Shown here: piece after piece, positions 20,738 through 30,486 of the stretch
How positions within the stretch are numbered: position 1 is the first letter of the stretch
How the letters are laid out: every line of letters starts with the position of its first letter
Source of the DNA: Marinobacterium stanieri
GTDB lineage: Bacteria; Pseudomonadota; Gammaproteobacteria; Pseudomonadales; Balneatricaceae
DNA length: 64,000 bases
Direction of reading: 5' to 3'
NCBI RefSeq assembly: GCF_900155945.1
Contig: NZ_FTMN01000001.1
Coordinates: forward strand, 945,682-1,009,681
Made by a program: the position numbers and the translations under genes
Notes under the pieces: model-generated
Seen by the model: only the letters and a program-made list of their open reading frames with translations
What the model was told of the DNA's origin: nothing
The model's database searches: none

Positions 20738-21199
20738 ATGCAACTATCAGAACTGCTGACCCCATCGCGCACACTCTGCCACGTTGATGTGGTCAGCAAG
20801 AAGCGGGTTCTCGAACTCGCCAGCCAAACCATTGCAGAGCAGTTGGATGGCCCGGCCGCTGAAGATATCTTCAGCGGCCTTATCAATCGTGAACGCCTGG
20901 GCAGCACCGGTATCGGTGAAGGCGTCGCCATTCCTCACTGTCGTATGGCCGGCGTACACAAGGCCGTTGGACTGCTGATGACACTGACCAGCCCAATCGA
21001 TTTCGATGCCATCGATAATCGTCCGGTTGATCTGGTGTGTCTGCTGCTGGTCCCGGAAGAAGGCGCCGAAGAACATCTGCAAACCCTGGCGGGATTGGCT
21101 GAACTGTTCAACCATTCGGAAACGCGGGACTCGCTGCGTGCCTGCGGCAGTGCCGATGATCTGCTGGAGCGCGTCCAACAGCTCTGCCAGGAGCATTGA
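20738..21199 (+). CDS. ptsN: nitrogen PTS enzyme IIA (EIIA-Ntr)
   Basis: A 153-residue PTS EIIA type-2 domain protein. The phosphorylated histidine is H67 in GVAIPHCRM. It receives phosphate from NPr (ptsO, 0.9 kb downstream) and regulates potassium transport, nitrogen and carbon metabolism by its phosphorylation state rather than sugar uptake. The stop lies 2 nt before the rapZ ATG. Confidence 0.96.
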   Translation: MQLSELLTPSRTLCHVDVVSKKRVLELASQTIAEQLDGPAAEDIFSGLINRERLGSTGIGEGVAIPHCRMAGVHKAVGLLMTLTSPIDFDAIDNRPVDLVCLLLVPEEGAEEHLQTLAGLAELFNHSETRDSLRACGSADDLLERVQQLCQEH

Positions 21200-21201
21200 G
21201 T

Positions 21202-22074
21202 ATGCGCCTGGTTGTGCTCAGTGGTCGCTCGGGATCAGGTAAAAGTACGGCACTTCAGGTACTGGAAGATGTCGGCTTTTACTGCATCGACAACCTGCCC
21301 GCCCTGCTGTTGCCTGACTTGATCAAGCTGATGCTGGCCGACCCCCAGCCAATCAGCAAAATTGCCGTCAGCATTGATGCCCGCAACCAGCCCAGCAACC
21401 TGCAGCAGTTCCCCGAGATCATGGCACAGTTACAGCAGCTGCCGAACCTGGGCATCGAAACCCTGTTTCTTGATGCCGGCGAAGCCACATTGTTGCGCCG
21501 CTACAATGCTACACGCCGCCGTCACCCTCTGAGCGACAATAACCAGAGCCTGCAGCAGTCCATTCGTAACGAACGCGAGCTGCTGGAGCCCATAGCCACC
21601 CAGGCCGACCTGCGCATCGATACCACACGCCTGTCTCTGTATGAGCTGCGTGATGAAGTCAAACTGCGCGTCGCCGGGCGCACCGAACAGGAGCTGTCGC
21701 TGCAGTTCGAGTCATTCGGTTTCAAGCACGGCGTGCCGCTGGATGTGGACTTCACCTTCGATGTGCGCTCTCTGCCCAACCCCTATTGGGTGCCCGAGCT
21801 GCGCCGCCATACCGGACGCGACCAGGAAGTGATCGACTTCCTGTCCGGATACGAGGATGTCACTGAAATGGTGACCGATATCCGCCAGTTCGTGGAAAAG
21901 TGGCTGCCCCGCTTTCGCGCCAATAACCGCAGCTATATCACCATCGGTATCGGCTGTACCGGTGGCCAGCACCGCTCTGTCTATGTTTGCGAACAGCTTG
22001 CTGGCCATTTCCGCACGCTTATGGATAATGTTCAGATACTGCACCGTGAACTAAGACAGCCTGGGTCGGACTGA
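21202..22074 (+). CDS. rapZ: RNase adapter protein RapZ
   Basis: A 290-residue protein with Walker A GRSGSGKST (residues 8-16) and the conserved C-terminal domain (IGIGCTGGQHRSVYVCEQLA). In E. coli it guides RNase E to the sRNA GlmZ and so controls GlmS and amino-sugar supply for the envelope. AGGAG lies 8 nt before ATG 21202; a TTG at 21196 is less likely. Part of the rpoN-ptsO run. Confidence 0.96.
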   Translation: MRLVVLSGRSGSGKSTALQVLEDVGFYCIDNLPALLLPDLIKLMLADPQPISKIAVSIDARNQPSNLQQFPEIMAQLQQLPNLGIETLFLDAGEATLLRRYNATRRRHPLSDNNQSLQQSIRNERELLEPIATQADLRIDTTRLSLYELRDEVKLRVAGRTEQELSLQFESFGFKHGVPLDVDFTFDVRSLPNPYWVPELRRHTGRDQEVIDFLSGYEDVTEMVTDIRQFVEKWLPRFRANNRSYITIGIGCTGGQHRSVYVCEQLAGHFRTLMDNVQILHRELRQPGSD

Positions 22075-22081
22075 AGCTAGC

Positions 22082-22351
22082 ATGGTTGAAAAACGCCTGA
22101 CGATTATCAACAAACTTGGCCTGCACGCCCGTGCAGCGGCTAAACTCGTCACCACGGCCAACCAGTTCGACTCCGATATTCGCATTGCCCGTGATGACCG
22201 GGAAATTGATGGCAAAAGTATCATGTCGGTGATGATGCTGGCCGCCAGCAAAGGCACCGAAATCGAACTCCGCATCCAGGGTCAGGACGAACACAACGCC
22301 CTGAGTGCTCTCGAATCCCTGATCAATAACCGCTTCGACGAACCCGAATAA
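22082..22351 (+). CDS. ptsO: phosphocarrier protein NPr (HPr-like)
   Basis: An 89-residue HPr family protein. The phosphorylated His is H15 in KLGLHARAAAKLV. As part of the nitrogen PTS it relays phosphate from EI-Ntr (PtsP, not in the window) to EIIA-Ntr. It starts 7 nt after rapZ. Confidence 0.95.
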   Translation: MVEKRLTIINKLGLHARAAAKLVTTANQFDSDIRIARDDREIDGKSIMSVMMLAASKGTEIELRIQGQDEHNALSALESLINNRFDEPE

Positions 22352-22396
22352 ACAAACCGCTTTACCTCTTCACCCTCAGCACCGGAAACCAGCGCC

Positions 22397-23746
22397 ATGA
22401 GCCAGCAGGATCAGCTTTCCAACCTGGAAACCCTCAGTGCCGCTCTCGAAGTCGGCGAACTGCAGCAGCTCAGATTCATGCTCAACAAGGGACTCAAGCC
22501 CGTTGAGGTGGCACACCTGCTGGAAAAAACGCCGCCGCGCGAGCGCCAGATCCTGTGGAACCTGCTCAACAAGGATCTGGAAGGTGAGGTGCTGCAATAT
22601 CTGGGGGATGAAGCTCAGGCGGAAATCCTGAGCCGCATGGAAGCCTCGGAAGTACTGGCGATTACCGAATCGCTGGAAACCGATGACATGGCGGACATTC
22701 TGCAGCAGCTGCCCGAACGGGTGATGAAAGAGCTGTTGAAGATCATGGACCGGGAGAACCGTGAACGCGTCGAGCAGGTGCTCTCGTTCCCGGAGGATAC
22801 CGCCGGCGGCTTGATGAATACCGATACGGTAACCATCCGCCCGGATATTACCGCCGAAACGGTACTGCGCTACCTGCGCCGTCACAAGGAGATCCCCGAG
22901 ACCACCGACACACTGTTCGTGGTCAGCCGTAAAGGCTCTTACATCGGCGTACTGCCGCTGACACGCCTGCTCACCACCGACCCTGATGTGCTGGTGCGTG
23001 AAATCATGAACACCGACGTGGACGCCATTCCGGCTGACATGCCGGATGAAGAAGTTGCCCGCCTGTTCGAACAGCTCGACCTGATCTCAGCCCCCGTCAC
23101 CAACGAAGAGGGCCAATTGCTGGGTCGTATCACCATCGATGACGTGGTGGACGTTATCCGTGAAGATGCCGACCACTCCCTGATGAGCATGGCCGGTCTG
23201 GACGAAGACGAAGATACCTTCGCCCCCATCATGAAAACCACCCGCCGGCGTGCAGTCTGGCTCGGCATCAACCTGATCACGGCCTTTATCGCATCCGCCG
23301 TGATTGGCCTGTTTGAAGAAACCATCGACAAGGTCGTTGCCCTCGCCGTACTGATGCCGATCGTAGCATCCATGGGCGGCATCGCCGGTAGTCAGACACT
23401 GACGCTGGTGATTCGCGGCCAGGCCCTGGGGCATGTGGAACGCTCCAATATCGGCTGGCTGTTCAATCGAGAACTGGTCGTGGGGCTGCTTAACGGCCTG
23501 CTCTGGGCGCTGGTGGTCGCAGCGGTAGCCGTGGTCTGGTTCCAGGACATGACGGTGGGCGTGATTATCGCATTGGCGATCGTGATAAACCTGATCGCCG
23601 GCGCCATGGCAGGTACAATGCTGCCCATGATTCTGAAATCGCTGGGCATCGACCCGGCGCTGGCCGGCAGCGTACTGCTGACGACCATCACGGATGTGAT
23701 AGGCTTTTTCGCTTTCCTTGGGCTAGCCACCCTGTTCTTTGCCTGA
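22397..23746 (+). CDS. mgtE: magnesium transporter MgtE
   Basis: A 449-residue MgtE. An N-terminal helical superhelix (about residues 15-130) is followed by a pair of CBS domains (about 135-260) that sense cytoplasmic Mg2+, and five transmembrane helices (about 285-449), with the conserved MPIVASMGGIAGSQTLTLVI region forming the pore. It is a Mg2+ channel gated by intracellular Mg2+. It follows ptsO by 45 bp; no Mg2+ riboswitch fits in that gap. Confidence 0.95.
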   Translation: MSQQDQLSNLETLSAALEVGELQQLRFMLNKGLKPVEVAHLLEKTPPRERQILWNLLNKDLEGEVLQYLGDEAQAEILSRMEASEVLAITESLETDDMADILQQLPERVMKELLKIMDRENRERVEQVLSFPEDTAGGLMNTDTVTIRPDITAETVLRYLRRHKEIPETTDTLFVVSRKGSYIGVLPLTRLLTTDPDVLVREIMNTDVDAIPADMPDEEVARLFEQLDLISAPVTNEEGQLLGRITIDDVVDVIREDADHSLMSMAGLDEDEDTFAPIMKTTRRRAVWLGINLITAFIASAVIGLFEETIDKVVALAVLMPIVASMGGIAGSQTLTLVIRGQALGHVERSNIGWLFNRELVVGLLNGLLWALVVAAVAVVWFQDMTVGVIIALAIVINLIAGAMAGTMLPMILKSLGIDPALAGSVLLTTITDVIGFFAFLGLATLFFA

Positions 23747-23756
23747 CGGACAGACT

Positions 23757-24275
23757 ATGAGTGACCAAAACGATACTTTCCAGGACGAACATGACGACCT
23801 GGAACCCAGTAAATCCCAGATCAAGCGGGATGCGGAAGAGCTGAAAACGCTGGGCAAGCGCATGACCGAGCTGCGCCCCGACCAGCAGGCCAAGCTCCCC
23901 ATTGATGACCGCCTGCGCCTTGCCATCGAGGAGTACGGCCGCATTCGTGCCAACGGAGCCAAGCGGCGCCACCTGCAGTATATCGGCAAGCTGATGCGTG
24001 ACGCCGATGCCGACGCCATCCGTGCCGTTGTGGATCGTTTCGATTCTGCCAGCGCCCTGCACAACCACCTGTTCCACGAGCTGGAACGCTGGCGTGAGCG
24101 TTTGATTGATGAAGGAAATGAGGCGCTGCAGGAATTTATCGAACAGCACCCCGATGCCGATATTCAGCACCTGCGCCAGCTGGTTCGAAACGCCCAGCGT
24201 GAGCGCGCCCGTGAGCAGCCGCCTACCCATTCACGCAAGCTGTTCCGCTACCTGCGCGAACTGAGCGATCTCTAA
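23757..24275 (+). CDS. darP: ribosome biogenesis factor DarP (YjgA)
   Basis: A 172-residue highly charged helical protein of the DUF615 family (KSQIKRDAEELKTLGKRM). DarP helps late 50S subunit assembly. The frame can begin at TTG 23739, inside mgtE, but ATG 23757 fits the family. Convergent with yhdP, 20 bp apart. In P. aeruginosa (from memory) tldD, pmbA and a nitrilase lie between the corresponding genes; they are absent here. Confidence 0.93.
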   Translation: MSDQNDTFQDEHDDLEPSKSQIKRDAEELKTLGKRMTELRPDQQAKLPIDDRLRLAIEEYGRIRANGAKRRHLQYIGKLMRDADADAIRAVVDRFDSASALHNHLFHELERWRERLIDEGNEALQEFIEQHPDADIQHLRQLVRNAQRERAREQPPTHSRKLFRYLRELSDL

Positions 24276-24295
24276 GGCAGCCTCAACCTGCCCGC

Positions 24296-27200
24296 TCAGG
24301 GCGCTGATTGGGTGGGCTGCAGCTTGAACTCGGGGTCGTTCCAGTCCCCTTTCAGGGTGTAACGCAGGCTGGTAAAGCGCTGCAGCTGGTCCCCTATCAG
24401 CTTGTCGATGACAAACGCCGCCCCTGCAACCTGGGGCGCCCCCAGCAGAATCGCGGCAAAGGGCGCATTACTGCTGAGCGGAAGCGCAACCTCGACCGCC
24501 TGATCCAGCTCACGCGTGCCTAAGTCCACCTGACCGCTAAGCGACATATTGGCAGAAGGCCCTTCCAGCGTCAGAGGTGATTCAGTACGGGCGACGCCCT
24601 GCTCGATGACATAGTGCCCCTTGATGCGGTCGAAGCTGACCCCTTTTTGCAGCAGATCGCTGAAATCCAGTCGCAATCGCCGCGCCAGCGAGTTGAAGTT
24701 CAAAATGCCAAACACGCGCAGGAAGTTGCTGGTTTCGGCGGTTTCGATCAAGCGTGCCTGCCCGGTCTCGAATTCAAACTCACCGTTGATATCCGCTAAC
24801 GAAAACGCCCAGGGCGCGCCCGGCCAATTCAGCGCCAGATCCCCCTTGACCTCACTGCTTTCCAGCACACGCCCGTAGCCCCATTGTTGCAGCAAGCGGC
24901 CAATATCATCCGCCGCCAGGTTCAGCTGCAAAAGGGTTTCCGGGGCTGTCTGGTGCTGCCGCCAATGCAGCTCACCGTTCATGATTACCTGCTCCAGGTG
25001 CGCTTCCAGCTGCCGGATACTCAGCCCCTTTTCATGTGGACGCAGCTGGAATCGCCAGTCACCCAGCGGTTTTTCGCCCAGATCCAGGTGGCTGATCGCG
25101 ATATCCATGGCCGGAAGTTGAGAGGCATTTATGCTCTCGTAACCCTGCTTGTCTATTTCCTGCTCTGTCTCAGATGGCTCAGAGGAGGCGCCTGAAGCGG
25201 GTATATCACGAACAAGGTCCAGCTGCAGGTGCTCCAAATCCACCGCAATCGGCTTTTCCGGTGCAATGCGTACCGCCCCCTTCGCCAGGCGGTGCGCCAA
25301 ATTAACGGCCACTGCTGCCTCTGCAGTGCCCTTCAGCTCCACCTGCATCGCCTCGTCATCAGCGCGCACCGGTAACTGCATACGGCCATCACGCAGCTGG
25401 AAAGACGGCTGCAAACCAAAGGCCAATGACAGGGGCGCCAACTGCTCGGGTGATTTTTTCAACCGTCCGGGCAAGGCCAGCTCAACACCCTGTAGATCTG
25501 ATGTCAGGCGTAACCCGGAACACTCGGTTTCTGCGCACAGATCCAGCTCGGCCTGCCATTTGACGTCGCCTTCAGCCAGCGCCAGGGCCGGCCACTCCAG
25601 CCAGCTTTGCAAGGCCGGCACAGGGGTTTGGCCAAGCAAATGCAGACGTTGCTGACCGGGCCCGATCGCCTCAATCTGAGCCGTCACCGGCTGCTCCAGG
25701 AACACACCGTTAAGCCCCTCGGCACTCAAGCCTTTGGCGCTGGAAAAACGCACATCCCCCTGAATATCCGTCACGGCAATACCGATGCGCTCGGACGCCA
25801 GCCGCACACCCTCGAGTTGGGCAGCCACTCGGACCTTGGGCGGCACCTGTTCGCGCAGGGGGATATCGAGTCCCAGACGCAGCGTAGTTGCACCTTCCGT
25901 CAGCTGCCAGGGCTGAATACCCTCACCCAACTGTTGCGCCAGCGGGGTATTCTTGAGCAGATAATCCACATCCTCGGCCGGCCCACTTAAGCGGGTTTCA
26001 ACCTGGAGCTCGCGGCTGCCCGGAGGCAGATACGCCCAGCCGGAGGTAACATCGGAATTAAGCAGACGTGCCTGGCCAATATTGACCACCAGGCCACCAT
26101 CGCGCACCATCAGGAACACATCAGCCTGCTCCAGTGCCGGCCAACCGGGCTGATAGGCCAGCGCTGCCTCTTCAATATCGAAGAACAACTGCACCACCGG
26201 CCGTCTTGGGGTTGCCAGTTTACGGGTTCCCGTTCGCAGCAGCAGGCCGCCCTGACGCAGACGCCCTGACTGAATGGCCTGTTTAAGCCAGCGGTGCAGA
26301 CCCGCACCCACTTCATGCTCCGGCGTATATACCGGCGCCTGCAGGCCATCGCTGTCAGTCATGCCGATCATCAGCGTCAGCTCGGCCTGCTCTTCCCGGT
26401 CAAACGGCAGATCAATACTGAAACGCCCGGACGCTTGCACAGACTGGTCCTGCAGCTGAAGTCGCTCACTGTTTACCAGTACTCCTGTCTCATGCAGCGT
26501 CCAGCGCACACGTCCCTTTGCCTGCTGATAATGCCAGCCGTCCGGGTACAGCATGGGGAAATGCATGGCAAAGTTGTCACTGGACAGGTCGATACGCCCA
26601 CCGCCAAGACCGGCCTCCAGTCGACCGGAAACACCGCGAAGCCCCGGCGCACCCCGCCAGGCTTCCACCTGTACCTGGTCCAGATCAGCAATCAATTCAA
26701 ATTCAGACCAGGGCTGGTCAGCGGCCTTGCGTAACACCAGATTATGCAGCTCACCCGCCGGTGCCAGCTGTGTTGCCAGCCGCGCGGCCAGGCTTTCATC
26801 CGGGCTGGCCGCCGCAAGCCATTGTCCCAGCGCCGCCAGATCAAGCGAAGAGACTCCCAGGTCCAATGTTTGTGGCAGCCCCTTGTCCACCAGAGGGCTG
26901 TGCAACACCAGCTTGGGAACCGATACAACTTTATCGGCACTGGACCAGGTCAAGTCATTGACCTGCAACTGATAGCCCCGCGCCTGCGGTTGCAGGCTCA
27001 GCATGGCAGCAAGTGTTTGCGGCAACGGCCAGGGCTTATCCAGCGCCAGCTCAGTCAGGTCGATACGGGCCTGGGCTTGCTGCAATTGATGGCGGTTGAA
27101 CTCGACCCAGACACGGGTATCCAGCTGCATGCCCTGCAGTCCCCACTCAGGCTGCAGCACCTGTGCCAGCTGCGGGCCCAATTGGCGAATATCCAGATAG

Positions 27201-27895
27201 CCTTGATAATGAGCCCCCAGGGGATCTGCTTCACTGAGGTCGGAAGCTTCAAGGATAAAGTCGATTTCGGTTTGCTCACCCAGCTGAGGCATCCGCACCG
27301 CGCCACTGAGGCGGTGTTCCTGACGTGCGTTTTCCAGCTCAAGGTCGGCAGGAGATACCACCAGAGGGCGTCCCTGCTGGGGAATCAGTACCAGCTCTAC
27401 ATCCTTGATCAGGGCATAGGGTTGGCTCAGCAGCAGGCGGGAAAGGGTTTGCCAGCCACTGGCCGACATGCCTGAGTCAGGCTGCTGGGGTGAAGCTCCG
27501 GGGCGATGCAGCCAGCTGCCGGCACGCTGGTGCCAGCGCCCGACGACACCACTGACTTCAAAACGTTGAAAGATGGGCAGCCAGGACATCAGCGACCCGA
27601 AAGGATCAAACTCCAGGGTTACCTGCTCCAGTGCCAGGTAACCTTCCGGTCCGCTGTCCGCACCGGCACGCATGCGGATGTCACGGACCTGAAGGACCGG
27701 GTAGGCACGGCTCCAGTGCCCCTCCAGCTGCCCGATCTCAAGCTCGATCCCCAGGCGCTGGGCCAGATAGTCCTGAATCTGTGGCCGGAAATGGTCGACA
27801 TTGTTCAGCAGCAGGCGCACCCCCGTCAGCAGCAGCGCGCACAGCAACAGCAGCAGCAGAAAAGCCCACCAGGCCCGGCTCAGGTGTCGACGCAT
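24296..27895 (-). CDS. yhdP: YhdP family AsmA-like envelope protein
   Basis: A 1199-residue protein with one N-terminal transmembrane helix (about residues 8-30) and a long periplasmic beta-rich body ending in an AsmA-like C-terminal domain (SGQVDLGTRELDQAVEVALP near the end). YhdP, TamB and YdbH are large bridge-like proteins that move phospholipids between inner and outer membranes. It lies 16 bp after rng on the same strand, as in other gammaproteobacteria. Confidence 0.92.
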   Translation of the reverse strand: MRRHLSRAWWAFLLLLLLCALLLTGVRLLLNNVDHFRPQIQDYLAQRLGIELEIGQLEGHWSRAYPVLQVRDIRMRAGADSGPEGYLALEQVTLEFDPFGSLMSWLPIFQRFEVSGVVGRWHQRAGSWLHRPGASPQQPDSGMSASGWQTLSRLLLSQPYALIKDVELVLIPQQGRPLVVSPADLELENARQEHRLSGAVRMPQLGEQTEIDFILEASDLSEADPLGAHYQGYLDIRQLGPQLAQVLQPEWGLQGMQLDTRVWVEFNRHQLQQAQARIDLTELALDKPWPLPQTLAAMLSLQPQARGYQLQVNDLTWSSADKVVSVPKLVLHSPLVDKGLPQTLDLGVSSLDLAALGQWLAAASPDESLAARLATQLAPAGELHNLVLRKAADQPWSEFELIADLDQVQVEAWRGAPGLRGVSGRLEAGLGGGRIDLSSDNFAMHFPMLYPDGWHYQQAKGRVRWTLHETGVLVNSERLQLQDQSVQASGRFSIDLPFDREEQAELTLMIGMTDSDGLQAPVYTPEHEVGAGLHRWLKQAIQSGRLRQGGLLLRTGTRKLATPRRPVVQLFFDIEEAALAYQPGWPALEQADVFLMVRDGGLVVNIGQARLLNSDVTSGWAYLPPGSRELQVETRLSGPAEDVDYLLKNTPLAQQLGEGIQPWQLTEGATTLRLGLDIPLREQVPPKVRVAAQLEGVRLASERIGIAVTDIQGDVRFSSAKGLSAEGLNGVFLEQPVTAQIEAIGPGQQRLHLLGQTPVPALQSWLEWPALALAEGDVKWQAELDLCAETECSGLRLTSDLQGVELALPGRLKKSPEQLAPLSLAFGLQPSFQLRDGRMQLPVRADDEAMQVELKGTAEAAVAVNLAHRLAKGAVRIAPEKPIAVDLEHLQLDLVRDIPASGASSEPSETEQEIDKQGYESINASQLPAMDIAISHLDLGEKPLGDWRFQLRPHEKGLSIRQLEAHLEQVIMNGELHWRQHQTAPETLLQLNLAADDIGRLLQQWGYGRVLESSEVKGDLALNWPGAPWAFSLADINGEFEFETGQARLIETAETSNFLRVFGILNFNSLARRLRLDFSDLLQKGVSFDRIKGHYVIEQGVARTESPLTLEGPSANMSLSGQVDLGTRELDQAVEVALPLSSNAPFAAILLGAPQVAGAAFVIDKLIGDQLQRFTSLRYTLKGDWNDPEFKLQPTQSAP

Positions 27896-27911
27896 CCTGC
27901 CAGAACCCTAC

Positions 27912-29381
27912 TCAGCGCAACACAACGTCGTATTGTTCCGGCGTGTACAGCGGTTCCACCTGGAAACGTACCGTCTTGCCGATGAAGTCCTCCAGTTCTG
28001 CCACGTGGTCCGAGACCTCATCCAGCAAATGATCCACCACGGATTGCGCCGCCAGCACCAGATAGGTTTCGGTATCATAGGCACGGTGCTGACGCAGGAT
28101 TTCACGGAATATTTCGTAGCAGACCGTTTCCGGTGTTTTCAGCGAACCCCGACCCTGACAGTGGGTACAGGATTCACAGAGCACCTGCTCCAGGCTTTCG
28201 CGGGTACGCTTGCGCGTCATCTCCACCAGCCCCAGCTCGGACACACCCGTGACCTTGCACTTGGCATGATCCTTCTCCAGCACCCGCTCCAGCGTACGCA
28301 GCACCTGACGTTGATGGTCGGGATCTTCCATATCGATGAAGTCGATAATGATGATGCCGCCCAAATTGCGCAGGCGCAGCTGACGGCCAATCGCCGTAGC
28401 CGCTTCCAGGTTGGTCTTGAAGATGGTTTCTTCCAGGTTGCGATGGCCGACAAAGGCCCCCGTATTCACATCCACGGTGGTCATGGCTTCGGTCTGGTCG
28501 AAAATCAGATAGCCGCCGGATTTCAACTCAACCTTGCGGCCCAGTGCCTTCTGCATCTCTTCTTCGACATTGAACATGTCAAAGATCGGGCGTTCGCCGG
28601 GGTAGTACTCCAGCTTGCTTTCAATCTCGGGTACCAGTGCTTTGACAAAGCTGTGGGCACGCTGGAAGGTTTCACGGGAGTCGATACGAATGCGCTCTAC
28701 GCCGGAATGCGCCATATCGCGGAGGGCACGCATGTTGAGCGGCAGGTCTTCGTAGACGATCGCCGGTGCCTTGACCTGTTTGATTTTCTGACGAATGGAT
28801 TCCCACAGGCGGCGCAGGAACTGCAGATCCGATTCAAGCTCCACCTCGGTGACGCCCTCGGCCACTGTACGCAGGATGACACCCCAGTCCGGTGAATTAT
28901 TCTCTTCCGGTACCAGCGTTTGCATCAGCCCGCGCAAGCGCTCACGCTCGGCACCATCTTCGATACGTTGGGATACACCGATATGACTACTGCCCGGCAT
29001 CAGGACGAGATATCGCGAGGGAATAGAGATATGCGTGGTCAGGCGCGCTCCCTTGGTGCCGATCGGGTCCTTGGTCACCTGCACCAACAGGCTTTGGCCT
29101 TCACGCAGCACCTGCGCGATGGAGGTTGCGCTGCGCTGCTCGGCTGCCATGGTCTGATCGATGACTTCATCCACATGGATGAACGCGGCACGTTCGAGAC
29201 CAATATCGACAAATGCTGCCTGCATACCGGGTAGCACACGCACCACTTTGCCTTGATAAATGTTACCGACAATCCCCCGTCGCTTGGCGCGTTCGACGTA
29301 GATTTCCTGGGGCATGCCGTTTTCGATCACTGCCACACGCGTTTCCATCGGTGTGAAATTGATCAGGATCTCCTCACCCAT
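27912..29381 (-). CDS. rng: ribonuclease G
   Basis: 489 residues, the same length as the E. coli enzyme. An S1 domain is inserted near residues 35-125 (GNIYQGKVVRVLPGMQAAFV). Catalytic Asp residues lie in VDVNTGAFVG and IIIIDFIDM (near 300 and 345), and the zinc-link CESCTHC holds the dimer. RNase G matures the 16S rRNA 5' end and degrades some mRNAs. The open frame reaches back to 29594, but AGAGGAAG precedes ATG 29381, where homology begins. Confidence 0.96.
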   Translation of the reverse strand: MGEEILINFTPMETRVAVIENGMPQEIYVERAKRRGIVGNIYQGKVVRVLPGMQAAFVDIGLERAAFIHVDEVIDQTMAAEQRSATSIAQVLREGQSLLVQVTKDPIGTKGARLTTHISIPSRYLVLMPGSSHIGVSQRIEDGAERERLRGLMQTLVPEENNSPDWGVILRTVAEGVTEVELESDLQFLRRLWESIRQKIKQVKAPAIVYEDLPLNMRALRDMAHSGVERIRIDSRETFQRAHSFVKALVPEIESKLEYYPGERPIFDMFNVEEEMQKALGRKVELKSGGYLIFDQTEAMTTVDVNTGAFVGHRNLEETIFKTNLEAATAIGRQLRLRNLGGIIIIDFIDMEDPDHQRQVLRTLERVLEKDHAKCKVTGVSELGLVEMTRKRTRESLEQVLCESCTHCQGRGSLKTPETVCYEIFREILRQHRAYDTETYLVLAAQSVVDHLLDEVSDHVAELEDFIGKTVRFQVEPLYTPEQYDVVLR

Positions 29382-29404
29382 CCATTCTTCCTCTTGCTGC
29401 TCTC

Positions 29405-29998
29405 TCAGGTTGCGGGGGCATGCCAGATCGGTACTGCAAATGATCCAAGCAGGCGGGCTGTTTCCATCAATGGTAACCCGACTACTGCAGAGTAACTGCC
29501 TTCCATGCGGCTGACAAATACGGCACCCATTCCTTGAATCCCGTAGGCACCTGCCTTGTCGGCAGGTTCGCCGGTATGCCAATAGGCCCGGCATTGATCT
29601 TCATTCAGTGGCTGAAACTCCACCTCGGTGATCACGGTCTCGACCGCTTCTCGCTCACCCTGTACCAGCGCCACCGATGTCATCACCTGATGCCGGCGCC
29701 CTGACAGGTGCATCAGCATGCGCACCGCATCGTCCTCATTCTCGGGCTTGCCGAGAATATGGTTATCCAGAGTCACCGTGGTATCCGAGCCAAGATAGAC
29801 GGCATCAGACCCCATCAGCTGCTGACAGGCACGCGCCTTCTCAAGCGCCAGCCTGGCCACATAATCAGCCGGCGCTTCCTGTGGCAAAGGCGTTTCATCA
29901 ATATCCACAGGGCGGCACTCAAACCTCACCCCGATCTGCTGTAACAATTCACGTCGTCGTGGCGAGGCCGAAGCCAGAATCAATGTGGACATAGGCAT
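29405..29998 (-). CDS. maf: Maf-like nucleoside triphosphate pyrophosphatase
   Basis: 197 residues, with the Maf signature LILASASPRRRELL at the N-terminus and the active-site stretch YLGSDTTVTLDNHILGKPEN. Maf proteins hydrolyse dTTP, UTP or modified nucleotides to monophosphates and have been linked to septum inhibition. The ATG at 29998 overlaps the mreD stop (TAATG); a second ATG at 29992 is equally possible. It lies in the mreBCD-maf-rng-yhdP run. Confidence 0.93.
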   Translation of the reverse strand: MPMSTLILASASPRRRELLQQIGVRFECRPVDIDETPLPQEAPADYVARLALEKARACQQLMGSDAVYLGSDTTVTLDNHILGKPENEDDAVRMLMHLSGRRHQVMTSVALVQGEREAVETVITEVEFQPLNEDQCRAYWHTGEPADKAGAYGIQGMGAVFVSRMEGSYSAVVGLPLMETARLLGSFAVPIWHAPAT

Positions 29999-30486
29999 TA
30001 TTTCAGATAGAAAGTGTGTCGAGTGGCGCGCAATAACAGAAACAGCCAGGGCCATACCAGCGCACTGACCAGTGACGGCAGCAGAAACAGCAGGGAGTTT
30101 CCGGTGGTGCCAGTCATGCTCTGCATCCAGTGGAACAGCAGCTGGTTGATCCCCACCAGCACCAGCACCATGAAGGATTGCTGCCACAGCGGGAACATGC
30201 GCAAACGCTTGTAGAGCAACAGCACCAGGAAAGCGATCAACGTCAGCGACAGGGCGCTCAGACCCAGTACACTGCCACGCACCACATCCAGCAGCACGCC
30301 AATGGCAAAGGCACTGCCCATCCCCACACGGTGCGGCAACGCCATCACCCAGTAGATCAGAATCAGCACCACCCATTCAGGTCGCGCCCATACCAGCATG
30401 TCCGGCAATGGCATCTGGCTCAGCACCATTCCGACCAGGAAGGTGGCGAAGATGATCATGCCGCCGCCGCGCGACTCATCACTCAT
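29998..30486 (-). CDS. mreD: rod shape-determining protein MreD
   Basis: A 162-residue polytopic membrane protein with about five hydrophobic helices. MreD works with MreB, MreC, RodA and PBP2 in the elongasome. Its start overlaps the mreC 3' end by 8 nt. Assignment rests on topology, short motifs (LLDVVRGSVLGLSALSL) and position. Confidence 0.92.
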   Translation of the reverse strand: MSDESRGGGMIIFATFLVGMVLSQMPLPDMLVWARPEWVVLILIYWVMALPHRVGMGSAFAIGVLLDVVRGSVLGLSALSLTLIAFLVLLLYKRLRMFPLWQQSFMVLVLVGINQLLFHWMQSMTGTTGNSLLFLLPSLVSALVWPWLFLLLRATRHTFYLK